NCBI RefSeq assembly: GCF_000090795.2
Contig: NW_003546248.1
Location: forward strand, 112,146-176,145
Direction of reading: 5' to 3'
DNA length: 64,000 nt
Origin: Amphimedon queenslandica
Taxonomy: Eukaryota; Porifera; Demospongiae; Haplosclerida; Niphatidae
Made by a program: the position numbers and the translations under genes. Positions 42,320 to 53,054 of the stretch are shown here, piece by piece. Numbering within the stretch: the first letter of the stretch is position 1; the number at the start of each line of letters is the position of its first letter. A model generated the notes under the pieces. That model was not told where the DNA came from. It did no database searches and was given only the letters and a program-made list of their open reading frames with translations.

Positions 42320-43976
42320 TTATTTCCATGGCTTTATAGTTGACTGGGATGTTGTTGAATGTCTTGAAGATATCACTGAGCCTCTACTGCTGCCCCTTGT
42401 AGAACCAGTGGCTACAGCTAATAAGGAATAGCATACATAGCAATAATAGCAATCACTAATAGTAGCTTACATGCTAGCAAAACATCATCTAGCCTCCTTT
42501 GTATGCAGAGAAGATCTGTATAAAATAAAGTAAGTATAAAATTTTTTATATTTTTGCCTAAATTCATGCATGACTATTGCAATTTTTTGACATTAAATGA
42601 TAGAGTACCATCATTAGAGAAGGAATCCCTCAATACAGTGTCAGTGGTAGCAGTTGTAGGAACAATGTCTATACTGCTCCTTGAAGTTGATGACTTCCTA
42701 TGTCCACCAACGGAAGGAAGGGGAGGAGAAGGAAGACATGATTTTGGAACAACACCAGTCAAAAAACCATCAGGGAATGTCTTGTATAGAACCTTCATAC
42801 CTAGTAACAATATAATTGAATTAATAATGCATCAATCTCTCTCTCTCTCTTACCTCCTGAGAGCATAAATACATTGTCAAAGTCACGCTGAGAGAGTTTA
42901 GTAGCCACATCAGGAGCAATAGTCTCATCTTCATCATAAAGGATAATAATACAACCGGATCTGTTCTTCTATAAGTACAGTTGGTTAAAGAAATACTAAT
43001 GATACAGCATAATGATTTGAAATATAGAAAAAGAGAGAGGATGAGGATACATAGTGGTACATCTCTTTAGTATAAGGATTACGTGACCTTGATAACATGC
43101 ACAAAGGATAACTCTGAGCTATAATAGAAAAGAATTAATGCAATGATTATGATAATAAATAACTTATTATACCAGTTATTATATGACATTGCTGGTATTT
43201 TTCAGTATCTCTGACATCAAGAAGTAAATACGGTATCTCTTGGGAGTCATCTTTACCAGGAGAAGATTGATACAGCTGCTGCTGGTGGAATGGTGAGCCA
43301 TTCGACTGTGTAGATGATGAGCTAATGTCTAACTCACCAACCCCAGACACCAACCTGATGTAGAGAGAGGAGAGCTAAGGAGATCACGCTATAATTACTA
43401 ACTCTGATAATGTTGATCTTGCAGTTGAAGGCGGAGATGGATAAGTTGGTAGTGAATAGCTATAACTTTCCTCTCCATCTTCTTCTTCTTCCACTTCTTC
43501 CTCCTCCTCTTCCTCTCTCACTGATGCAACTTGTAACACCTGCAAAGGCCAAGAGTGTGGACATCACAATTTGTTATTTCTCACATATCTATGGAATGCA
43601 TTTGAACTCACAAGTTGAGCAAATGTTGTTGGTTTGAGCCTACGAAATATCTCGTCTTTCTTAAACTTGTAATCTACCATGCAATTTGCAAAATCACAAA
43701 GTATTAACAATTTATTATAATTAATTATAGTTGAATACTTTTTCTTGTTTCTTCCAATTGTTCCAAGTATTTTCTCATACTTGAGCCTAGTAATGTATAA
43801 TTTATTTCCCTCCTTAATTTATACAATACCAGAGTCAACGACTGGTTTAATGTGCTTGTATCTTGGGTTCTCTTTTATCCTTTTATTAAGAGGCTGCAGA
43901 GAGAAACTGCTACATAAAATACATAATTATTAATTTTATTTACGTCATTTTTTCCTTTTCCTCCTCCAAATGACAT
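42320..43976 (-). CDS. CEP41: centrosomal protein of 41 kDa
   Basis: Ciliary/centrosomal protein linked to tubulin glutamylation. It starts MSFGGGKGKND, then PLNKRIKENPRYKHIKPVVD, a helical region, VSGVGELDISS, and a rhodanese-like domain PYLLLDVRDTEKYQQCHI, SYPLCMLSRSRNPYT, IIILYDEDE and FMLSGGMKVLYKTFPDGFLTG. The last two exons are not obvious as open frames. DLLCIQRRLDDVLLA matches the human DLKKIEYYLEEE helix, and the final exon ends STTSQSTIKPWK like human GHLQGKPWK. The splice joins are phase-consistent. It is convergent with LTA4H, 118 bp apart. Confidence 0.92.
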
Positions 43977-44182
43977 TCCTATATAATACATACAAATAGA
44001 AGCAGCAAAAATATTAAAAGTAATTTAAAAGAAACAACTTACCGGTACTTTCTTGTTTGTTGATTCCGCCTTTTATTAGCTCCACCCTAATCAAATAATC
44101 AAATGGGCGTGGTCATTGATTCAATTACCACGCCTATAAAAACGTGTCGACATGTGCAAGGGTTCTTGTCTAATCGTGTTTA
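43977..44182 (+). promoter_or_regulatory. divergent CEP41 / cysteine-rich gene promoter with TATA box
   Basis: 206 bp between start codons. TATAAAAA at 44135-44142 lies 48 bp before the downstream ATG, implying a leader of about 18 nt. The inverted pair GGGCGTGGT / ACCACGCC at 44105-44133 forms a possible GC-box-like site. It is the only clear TATA box seen at a start in this window. Confidence 0.55.
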
Positions 44183-44836
44183 ATGGACGAAGCTATAAGT
44201 AATATACTCAAAAAACTGGATCCTGAGGAGCAATATAAACCATGTGGCCACGAGGAGGACCCGTCAAAGAAGAAGAGAAAGGTGGAGGGAGGAGGAAGTG
44301 CTAAGAAAAGTGGGGCTGGTTCTGTCCCTACCCCAAATGCTGCCACAGGGACAAGGAGGAAGAGAAACCTCACTCGTAAACAAGTGCACGACCTATTAGA
44401 GAAGTATGGGGTATGTGATGTTGATCTAGTCTGCCCCTGCCTTAAAGAGGGGATTCGTAAAGGACACATCCAGTTATCTCCCCATGACGGTTTAGATACA
44501 GTCGTAGTCACCGACACATGTTTAATGTGTGAAAACGAGATTATAGCAACAGTACATAATGTCTTATATCAAGGAGACATAGGGCTTGATTATGAGAGTG
44601 GAGTGCCTGATTCAAAGGTCCGCTGCAGTAACTGTGACAACTCCTGTGGCTATTATGTTGTTGATATGTGCACTGGCTACCCAAAAATTGATACAGGGAA
44701 GTCCTACAGTCATTGTACGTTTTGTAGTGCTTTTGGATGCTGTGTTGGGGACTTCAGATTAGCTCATTGCTCTACTTGCAATAGGCATTATTTTGCTGAA
44801 GGTGGTGCAGTCTGTTCTAATTGCTATCCTGCCTAA
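44183..44836 (+). CDS. intronless cysteine-rich protein with SV40-type NLS, function unknown
   Basis: A single 217-residue open frame without introns. The N-terminal ~75 residues are charged and low-complexity, with a monopartite nuclear signal SKKKRKV at about residues 28-34 and a basic patch TRRKRNLTRKQ. A short helix (QVHDLLEKYG) follows. The C-terminal ~140 residues hold many Cys, including five CxxC pairs (CLMC, CSNC, CTFC, CSTC, CSNC) plus DNSCGYYVVDMC and FGCC, suggesting two or three zinc-binding units. I do not recognise the family. It could be a nuclear zinc protein, a domesticated element or a retrocopy. It has its own TATA box and short leader. Confidence 0.75.
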   Translation: MDEAISNILKKLDPEEQYKPCGHEEDPSKKKRKVEGGGSAKKSGAGSVPTPNAATGTRRKRNLTRKQVHDLLEKYGVCDVDLVCPCLKEGIRKGHIQLSPHDGLDTVVVTDTCLMCENEIIATVHNVLYQGDIGLDYESGVPDSKVRCSNCDNSCGYYVVDMCTGYPKIDTGKSYSHCTFCSAFGCCVGDFRLAHCSTCNRHYFAEGGAVCSNCYPA

Positions 44837-45009
44837 CTACAACGATCTTTCTCCTCAAGTTTCATTGTGTGATTATTATTCTCATTTCACTTATACAATA
44901 ACATCATTTTAATCTTTAATCAGCAAAATTGGCAAACTATATTATATGTAACTATTGATTTAGTAATTATTTTTATATTTTTATACTTAATAATTCAGTT
45001 ATCATTCAG

Positions 45010-46171
45010 TTACTCTGTTTCTTTGGTGTATATTTTCAAACCGTCAATATTCAATAGACTGTAATCATGCTTCCCTCCATTGCTGAGGGCATTAGCAAGA
45101 AATGCAGTCATACGCTCAGCTGGAGTGATAGTACTCTTGACTGCATCAGTCTCTCTCATTGCAGCATCCCACTTAATGAGTAGTGGCACACTATCTACAC
45201 TGTACAGTGTCTTTAATTCTACACAATGAAATGAACAAATGCAAATTTGATAGAGAACAGGCTTTTTGCTGTGTCCATGATAATAATTATTTGTAAGGAT
45301 GAGCTCCACCAGCAACAAATTATTATAAATAAATTGTTGCTGGTGGAGCTCATCATTAAATGCAAATTTAGTCTCTCTAGTCATTGAGTAAGAGCTTAAA
45401 TATTTTTTAGCTAAAGAGAGCTCTACCAATAACAAGACATGATAAAAGGGTCTTTCTTTCTAACCTGGTGCATGTGTAAATAGAGCAGGTAGTCTCTCAA
45501 ACCAAGGCCATATCAGCAAATCAATAGCTGAGACGTTTTTGCCAAATATGAACGGGCCACCATTTTGAGCAATTAGCTCCTCAACTGATTTGAAGTACTT
45601 CTGTAGGAGCTTGGGAGTGTTTTCATCTTGAGCATTACGATAATACTTATAATAATTAGGAGTGAACTATAACAATAAAAATAAAAAATTATATAATAGT
45701 AATCTGATATTAATGTAAACGACTAACTCTATCACCAAAATCGCTTAGCAATAGTTTAGCTTGTGCTTTTTTATATGGATCAGTTGGCCACGAGTGACTA
45801 TCACCAAAAACTTCATCAATGTATTCTATTGATATTAGGAACTTTAATACAATTGGATACTCAACTGTGTGTCTTACCAAAGGTCACCAATGATTCACGG
45901 ATGAGATGTCCATTGTGCTCAATCGTTGGTACAAGACCATAAGGATTAATGTCATCAAGATACCACTGGGGCTTCTCCTTCAAATGAACGTTAATGATCT
46001 CATGTTTAACACCTTTGAATGCGGCAATGAGTCTGGCCCTCTAAATAACAATCACAATATAAATAATTAAAATACTATAATTACCTGAGCATAGGGGCAA
46101 ATAGGATTGCTGTATATCCTTAGAGGAATATCAGCTCCTTTCTCTTCTGGTCTGGTCCTTATTAAAGACAT
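45010..46171 (-). CDS. GSTO: omega-class glutathione S-transferase
   Basis: Starts MSLIRTRPEEKGADIPLRIY. The catalytic Cys is in NPICPYAQ, followed by RARLIAAFKGVKHEIINVHL, KPQWYLDDINPYGLVPTIEH and ESLVTFEYIDEVFG, all omega-class features (Cys rather than Tyr/Ser). The helical C-domain contains GPFIFGKNVSAIDLLIWPWF and ends IYTKETE. Likely a thioltransferase or dehydroascorbate reductase. An intron between the last two exons contains a 21-bp perfect hairpin. ADAM10 lies 237 bp upstream on the same strand. Confidence 0.93.
45298..45354. repeat. perfect 21-bp inverted repeat, 15-nt loop
   Basis: Arms GATGAGCTCCACCAGCAACAA (45298-45318) and its exact complement (45334-45354) in a GSTO intron. 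AAATGCAAATTT flanks it at about 45237 and 45358, and a degenerate arm copy lies at 45418. Confidence 0.9.
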
Positions 46172-46407
46172 TCTGTGATAAGATACAGCACACAACAATC
46201 TCCTATTCTCCTCACTATTTAAATAGTGGCTTGCTGAGTGTAGGCCACACCCAGTAAATGGGTGGGGCTGCCTCTGCAACTACAGCTACAGCTCAGCAGA
46301 GTTAGGAGAATGCTGCTAGTTGCTACAAGTCAGCAAATTAATTCATGTAAATTTAAATGCAACATGTATACACTCCACACACTTAGTAAAAATTTAATTA
46401 TTGTTAT

Positions 46408-49400
46408 TTATAATCTTGTTGCTTCAGTTTGCTGTCTTCTCCTTTGCTCCAATAATCCCAAATTCTCTGAAGCAGCTGACGGCCTCTCATTTGTAACTTT
46501 CTTTTTTGTTTTCTTCTTGTTTTTACGACGATAAGTCACTTGCAATAGTATTATTACTATAACTGGGAGAGTGAAGATAGAAATAATAATTTGAATTAAA
46601 TAAGTGAGGCTTTACTTGTAAGAGCTACTCCTCCAACTACCCAGTACCAATTGTCTTTAATCCAATCAACAATGGAAGAGAAGGAAGGAATTAAATCCTA
46701 AAATCAACAACAAAATAATAATAATAACAAAAGCAATAATATTCAGTTACCGCTAGATCATCCAGTGGTATATTAGTGTCAACAAAGATGCACTCTCTAA
46801 ATGAAAATTTAATTAATAATAGTATTAATTATAATTATGTTTAACCTATTATCATCACAGTATCCAGTAAAGTCTTTGCATGGGAAACCAGAAAGAATAG
46901 TAGCATTCACAACACCTAAAGTATACAGAAAGGATGTGGTTATTAGCTCAACCATAACCACATTTAAAAGTAATTATGTTCTTAGCAAACTAATAATTGT
47001 TTGGTGCTCAAGGTATTAAAAATTATTTTAGTCAATAACTTAGAAGCTTGTGATGTGTGGCTGTTTATTTACCTTGCCTATCAAAAGTTGAGGTACATTC
47101 TCCATCAAACATGCAACAAACGTCACACAACTAAATGAAATAAGTGATCATTCATAAATTATCATTATTATCATTTACTTTACTATCCTCAGTACAAAAG
47201 CAAGACGGGACATTATAACGAATACAAACAGACCCGGAGCAGACTCCATCAACGCAAACATTGTTATCATTATTACAGAAACTTGAATTGTCACGAGTTG
47301 GAGTTGGGCATGTCTCATTCAGACCAGTACACATCACAATAATGTTAAGGATAATAATAATAATAAATAATGAAGAATTAGAAAAGAGAAAGAGAGAGGA
47401 AGGTGGAAGAGGGTAAAAGAGGATATTTGCAGGTAGACTCTACCAAACATTCATCTCCTCTACTGCAAACAGTACCAACTGCTGATGGGGTACAATCACT
47501 AGTACAGCATGTATACTTATTTGGACTATATACAACAACAAAAATAACAACAAAAATAACAATAATAATAATACTCTCAATGATCCAATATGCTGTACCT
47601 GCAGGTAGCATTAGGTTCTAATAAACATTCCCCAATCCTGCAACAAGCATCATTCGATTTACATGTACTGTTTGATCCACAGTCACACTCTTCAGTCCCC
47701 TCGACAATGCCATTACCACACACTTGAAAGAATGGCTCTAAGTAATGATAAAATATCAATATAAATATGCATTAATAAAATATCAATATATTAATACACA
47801 CAATCCTCCATCTCACCTAATATAAAGCAGTCTCCATTATTGACAATAGTCTTTCCCATTATATCCCGGCTACAGCTGGAGAATTGTTTATTATTTGGTA
47901 AGGTCCCATCAGTTGCAGTAGCATACATAATGTAGTTGCCTTGGCTACCACCAGGTGCACATGTTCCTTCTGGATCATGCTGTGTACATATGATATTACT
48001 AATCTCTTTCTTCATTGCTTACTGGTGATCCAAAGTTGTGTCCGATTTCATGAGCAGTTGTAATGACTGAGACTGCCTGAGGTAGTCTCCGACCAAATGT
48101 TATTAATGTAGTGAGACCAGTATTAAGACTAAAAAATACAATTAATATTCTTATGATATGCTGTAAGTTTGAGTCACAAGTTCTTGAAGTATACAAGTTA
48201 ATACATTCATACATGCTTTAGGCAATGGTAGAGTTGGAGCTAATTTAGCTCAAACTTTCTAGACAGCATAAGGGCATCAATATATATCAAAAAATGTAAT
48301 AAAATTAAGTGACTTTGGAGTCATTATTTTGAAAAAAAAACCATAAGCTAGGGCATTTTTCAAAATTTGCTAGTTTTTAAAAAGTGCTCATGACTCCAGA
48401 ATTTGAGCTCAGAATTGGCTCAAACTTTTTGCGTAGTATAAGGACATCAATATGTATCAGAAAATGTAATAAAAATTTGGGGTGATTTTGCAGCCATTTT
48501 TGGAAAAACCATGGGCTATAGCCTTGGGTATTTTTCAAAATTTTGGCATTTCCTTAAAATAGCCATAACTTAAAAAATTGAAGTTAAAATCAGCTCAAAC
48601 TTTCTACACAGCATAAAAACATTAATATGTATCAGAAAATGTAATAAAAATTTGGGGTGATTTTGGAGCCATTTTTTGGAAAAACCATGGGCTATAGCCT
48701 TGGGTATTTTTCAGAAATTTGGTGTTTTCTTACAATGGTCATAACTTGAAAAATTGAAGTAGGAATCAGCTCAAACTTTCTATACAGCATAAAAACATTA
48801 ATAAGCAACAGAAAATGTAATAAAAATTTGGGGTGATTTCGGAGCCATTTTTTGGAAAATACCATAGGCTATATAGCCTTGGGTATTTTTCAGAAATTTG
48901 GTGTTTTCTTACAATGGTCGTAACTTGAAAAATTGAAGTAGGAATCAGCTCAAACTTTCTTCACAGCATAAAAACATTAATATGCATCAGAAAATGTAAT
49001 AAAAATTTGGGGTGATTTTGGAGCCATTTTTTGGAAAAACCATGGGCTATAGCCTTGTGTATTTTTCAAAATTTTGGCATTTACTTAAAATAGCTGTAAC
49101 TGGAAAATTGAAGTTAAAATCAGCTCAAACTTTCTACACAGCATAAAAACCTCAATATGCATGAAAAAATGTAATAAAATTTTGGGGTAATTTTGCAACC
49201 ATTCCATTTTTTGGAAAAACCATGGGCTATAGCCTTGGGCGTTTTTCAAAATTTTGGCATTTCCTTAAAATAGCCATAACCTGAAAAATTGAAGTTGAAA
49301 TCAGCTCAGACTTTCTACACAGCATAAAAACATTAATATGCATCAGAAAATCTAATAAAAATTTGGAGTGATTTTGCAGCCATTATTTCAAAAAAACCAT

Positions 49401-51428
49401 GGGCTATATAGCCTTGCGTAGGTTTCAAAATTTTGGAATTTTCTTAAAATAGCTGTAACTGGAAAAATTGAAGTTCTCAGAATCAGCTCAAACTTTCTAC
49501 ACAACATAGCATAAAGATATCAATGTGTATCAAAAATAAAATAAAAATCAGGGGGGATAATTTGATAAAGAGACATAGAGAAAATTTTGCACTTTCTGTA
49601 TCACTGTGCCTATACCAACACATGCTTCAGAAATGGCTGATCTATTTTAACAATTTTATGCAAAAAATTGCTTTTCAATGTTCAAAATTTGTTAATCAGC
49701 TAATACTGACTTTAGCTCTCCTCCAAATGTTTGAGTTCTCTCCTGACAAATTCCACCAGCCCGTCCTCCATCTAATATTAATTGATTAGTAATTAAACTA
49801 TACATTATTTAATTAATATACCTGGATCTGCCACATATGCTAGTCCTATGGTACCAGAGAAATCAGAATAAGTAAAGAGATGGCCAAGACACACTGAATT
49901 AAAATCCTAATAATAATAATAATAACAATAATAATCATTATTATTTTATAATAGTAATAACATTTTGTGTCACTTACAAATGCTGCAAAATTTTGCAGTA
50001 ATTCGTCCACTTGGAAATTTCCATACAATGGATTCTCAGATGGAGAATTAGATGCTATTACCTAATAAATCATATAATATTATTAGAATTACTGTTGATA
50101 ATATCAAGAGTAGATCTACTGTTGATAATATCAAGAGTAGATCTACTGTTGATAATATCAAGAGTAGATCTACTCTTGATAGTATTCACTGACATCAGCA
50201 GCTGTAATAGCAAGCCCATAATTTGTTAAACTTTGATCTCCATTTTGAAAAGTAGTATCCCTTTAATGACAAATAAACAATAATCATTAAATCATTAACT
50301 ACTAAAGGGGCATAAATACCTGTATATTATATTAGATTCAGTAATATGCAATGCCATTATTTCCAGAGTCTGGAGAGGAGGAGAAGAGATGAATCAATGC
50401 AACATAGACTTACTGTAGCTTCATCATTATCACCAACTTGACTGTAAAACTTATAATCAGCATAAACATGCATTGAACATGTATTCAATGCACCATCAGC
50501 TACAGGAATTAAAGAAAAACAATTAAAAGAATTTGCATTAGTAGACTCACATTGTCTCTTTCTCAATCTATTACTGAAGGAGCTAGAGTATCTAATGTGC
50601 TTGGCTGATTCCTATAAGCAACAATGCATGCCATTACTAAGACTAATAAACAATTACTTGAATTCTCAACAATTTATCACTTATTCCACAGGTAGTTGGA
50701 TGAGTAAAGTTTACATCACTTGTTTTATAAACCACTACATTTTGACCATTCTTGAAATCCCTGTGCTCCTTAAAATGACTTAAAATGTAAAATAATTATA
50801 ATAATGATTTTAATGTTCATTTATGCTTACTTTTTAATATGCTCTACATGGTAGGTCTCTCTATCACAGCAGTAATAATAATCATAATTAGTAGACTTTA
50901 TCATTTACTTTTGACTGTGTATAATTCCTTCAAAATAATTGTCTTTTATTTTACCATGGACAATTGAATTATCTTCTCCTAAAAAAATTATGATATTAAT
51001 ATACAGTGACAAATTCTACTAATTACCAATAATGTGACCAATCACAATGTGCCGTGTATCCATTGCAACATGACGATGGACCCCATTCTCTTTATGCAAC
51101 TTTAGTTTGAAATCAGTCGAGAAGAGATGCTGATTGGTTGTCATGTGCAGTCGAAAATTCCTGAAAAAGAAATTTCACACCTCCCCCTTTCTCTCTCTCC
51201 TTGCCTTCCATGAGCATTAAAGTTGAGATAAGCACTGATGTGCCTATCAGAAGTATCTATTATTGATGGTTGGACGGCTACAAACTCATAGTATTGGACA
51301 TAATCCTCAAAGGATAAGATACCTACAGGGAGATCAAAGTGATATTAAATTATACTCGTCATAGCAATTTCATAACTTTAACCTGTAGAGAGTAAAGATA
51401 GGATTAACAGCGTAAAGTATCCGTTCAT
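46408..51428 (-). CDS. ADAM10: ADAM10-like membrane metalloprotease
   Basis: Sheddase of the ADAM10/Kuzbanian type, acting on Notch and other surface proteins. Signal peptide [16 protein letters not shown]; prodomain [41 protein letters not shown]; furin-type site NRLRKRQ. The protease domain has [28 protein letters not shown] and the zinc site [20 protein letters not shown], then [11 protein letters not shown]. The disintegrin region starts [21 protein letters not shown] and is followed by a Cys-rich region (SCFCTEDSK). A TM helix near VVGGVALT precedes a short basic tail ending [20 protein letters not shown] and the tail favour ADAM10 over ADAM17. One intron holds the satellite array at 48230-49550. 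Confidence 0.92.
48230..49550 (+). repeat. family A satellite-like array, about 7 tandem units of ~177 bp
   Basis: GGCTATAGCC or a variant recurs at about 48513, 48689, 48866, 49043, 49223 and 49401, giving a period of 176-180 bp, with one more degenerate unit upstream. Units share TCAGCTCAAACTTTCTACAC, GTAATAAAAATTTGGGGTGA and AAAAACCATGGGCTATAGCC. The array fills an ADAM10 intron. Confidence 0.95.
50091..50187. repeat. 27-bp minisatellite, 3.6 copies
   Basis: Unit ACTGTTGATAATATCAAGAG plus TAGATCT, starting at 50091, 50118 and 50145, nearly identical. In an ADAM10 intron. Confidence 0.9.
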
Positions 51429-51609
51429 TTCTTTGCTTTTTTTGCCGAGCTTTTTTCTATGGCTTTTTCCTTTTTGCAGTCGTTGGCAGCCACACCCCAC
51501 TAAGCTAACAAAATTACAAGCCCCGCCCTAGGAACAGCTCCACCCTTGCAAAATAGACACCAAGAAGGCAATCCCTGAGTGACGAGATCATCACTGACCC
51601 TGCCAAAAC
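51429..51609. promoter_or_regulatory. divergent ADAM10 / GPI-protein interval
   Basis: 181 bp between start codons. No TATA, CRE or NRF1 motif recognised. Contains CCACACCCCAC and GCCCCGCCC, possible GC/CACCC boxes. Confidence 0.4.
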
Positions 51610-52529
51610 ATGTACCGTTATCTTTATCTCTCCTGTCTTGCTGGTAATGTCTAACTTGTCAAGATATACTCCTACTTTCTTTCTTTAGTTGCCTTGCTAT
51701 GCGTCTCAGGCCAGAATCCAGTAGAAGTAACATGCAGGCCACCTTGCTGCACTTGGATGGACAGAGAGTACGGTAACAGTAGTAGTGATCCTACTCCTAG
51801 AGGGTTCGTTCAAACTATTCTGCCCAATCCCGAGGACATGCTCAGTGATCCCTGCATTACAATAACTGCCCAAAACACCAATCAATACATTGAGATACTG
51901 GTAAGCCTTTCAGCCTTCCTACATTATGAGTTTTAATACTTTTGAACAGCTTGAAACAGTCAACTTAGGAGGAAACAGCAGAGTATGGTAAGGAAAGAAA
52001 GACAGTGAATAGTATTTACATTACCATATTGCTTTGTTTTTCTAGTGTTACTGTTAATGATAATCCTGAACCAGCCTGTGGAAATGTAAGACTTGTTTAT
52101 TATCCAATGACAATGCATCCTGTCTATTTCTCTTTCAGGGTCAAGTTTCTTACTGCAATACCATACCTAGTGTTAACCTGACTGCTAGGATATTCTGTGA
52201 TGATTCTTGTGATCTCTCTGCCACTAGCTTCTGGGTCCGTGTTAACCTCAGTGCACCTGTTGGTGAGTTTATTGATATACTGATGATTGATACTGATATA
52301 GATGATTGATACTGATTATATGATACTGATATTATTTTTAGATTTTGATGATGAGCACTGGTGTGATAGGAGGTTAGGTGATTATCCATCAGGATTGCTA
52401 CAGGTGGTCACTCCCCCTGGAGTCACCAACCCAACTGAGCCTCCCAGTGCTGGTTCACTGGTCTCTCCGTCTTCTCTCCTCCTCTTCCTCCTTATGCTCA
52501 TTGCCGTTAGCTTTTACGCTAAACTTTAA
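51610..52529 (+). CDS. secreted cysteine-containing protein, probably GPI-anchored, function unknown
   Basis: Several exons. The signal peptide is MYRYLYLSCLAVALLCVSGQ. The mature part begins NPVEVTCRPPCCTWMDREYG and has about ten Cys (DPCITITAQ, RVCVTVNDNPEPACGNG, VSYCNTIP, RIFCDDSCDLS, EHWCDRR), compatible with one disulphide-bonded beta domain. Potential N-glycosylation sites are NSS and NLT. The end is a Pro/Thr linker, a small-residue SAGS region and a hydrophobic terminus LLLFLLMLIAVSFYAKL with almost no tail, typical of a GPI signal. I do not recognise the family. The transmembrane alternative would leave only a two- or three-residue tail. Confidence 0.75.
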
Positions 52530-53054
52530 TATATTTTTATTGCTATAATTATTGTTGCACTTTTAAAATTGTTTTTTATTTATGCTTTGTTTTTAGCCAG
52601 TGATTACATAATCTTGTGCATATATACATGCAGAGTATGCACGTATACATTACACAAATTTCCTTTACGCTTCTTTGTAAAGATGTTGTATGTTACTCCT
52701 TCACACTGACACCTTATTTGGCAGAGAGATATTTGTGCCATTGCCAAGTGCTAATGAGTCATGAGATGCCTGTGGTGTAGTCACTAAGTGCATGTGTATT
52801 CATTACAGGCTTGGGATTAGAAGTCTCATGAATATCATGATAGAATGATAAGGGAAGTATGTAAAAGGATACTGTGGGTAGTGACATATGACACATTGTT
52901 TCGACCAAATATAGATATTTCCTTTCCTGTGAAGAAAATAGAATAATAGATATTTCCTTTCTTGTAAAGAAAACAGTTCATTATTATCATAAATCATATG
53001 CGATATTTTAAATACAAAAATTTGGTGTGATTGTTATTATTATTATTATTGTTA
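52530..53054. other. intergenic, convergent 3' ends
   Basis: 525 bp between the GPI-protein stop and the EDEM1 stop. Apart from a short duplicated motif (ATAGATATTTCCTTTC, about 52912 and 52947) I see no gene, RNA or regulatory feature. Confidence 0.6.

Noticed and set aside
42340-42430. Plus-strand open frame after a good-looking acceptor (D-W-D-V-V-E-C-L-E-D...) taken at first as an alternative last LTA4H exon
   Set aside because: The minus strand of the same bases reads as the last CEP41 exon ending S-T-I-K-P-W-K-stop, matching the human CEP41 terminus with consistent splice phases.
42574-42810. CEP41 ending at the in-frame stop at 42574
   Set aside because: Using the donor at G-GTACTC near 42616 joins exons that restore the conserved C-terminal helix and the P-W-K terminus, so the unspliced stop is not the real end.
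44183-44836. The intronless cysteine-rich gene as a bacterial transfer
   Set aside because: The SV40-type NLS, the TATA box and base composition like its neighbours argue for a resident eukaryotic gene; nothing specific points to transfer.
48230-49550. Regular direct repeats that might suggest a CRISPR-like array
   Set aside because: Whole units repeat at ~177 bp with no repeat/spacer alternation, and the context is a eukaryotic intron; it is a satellite-type array.
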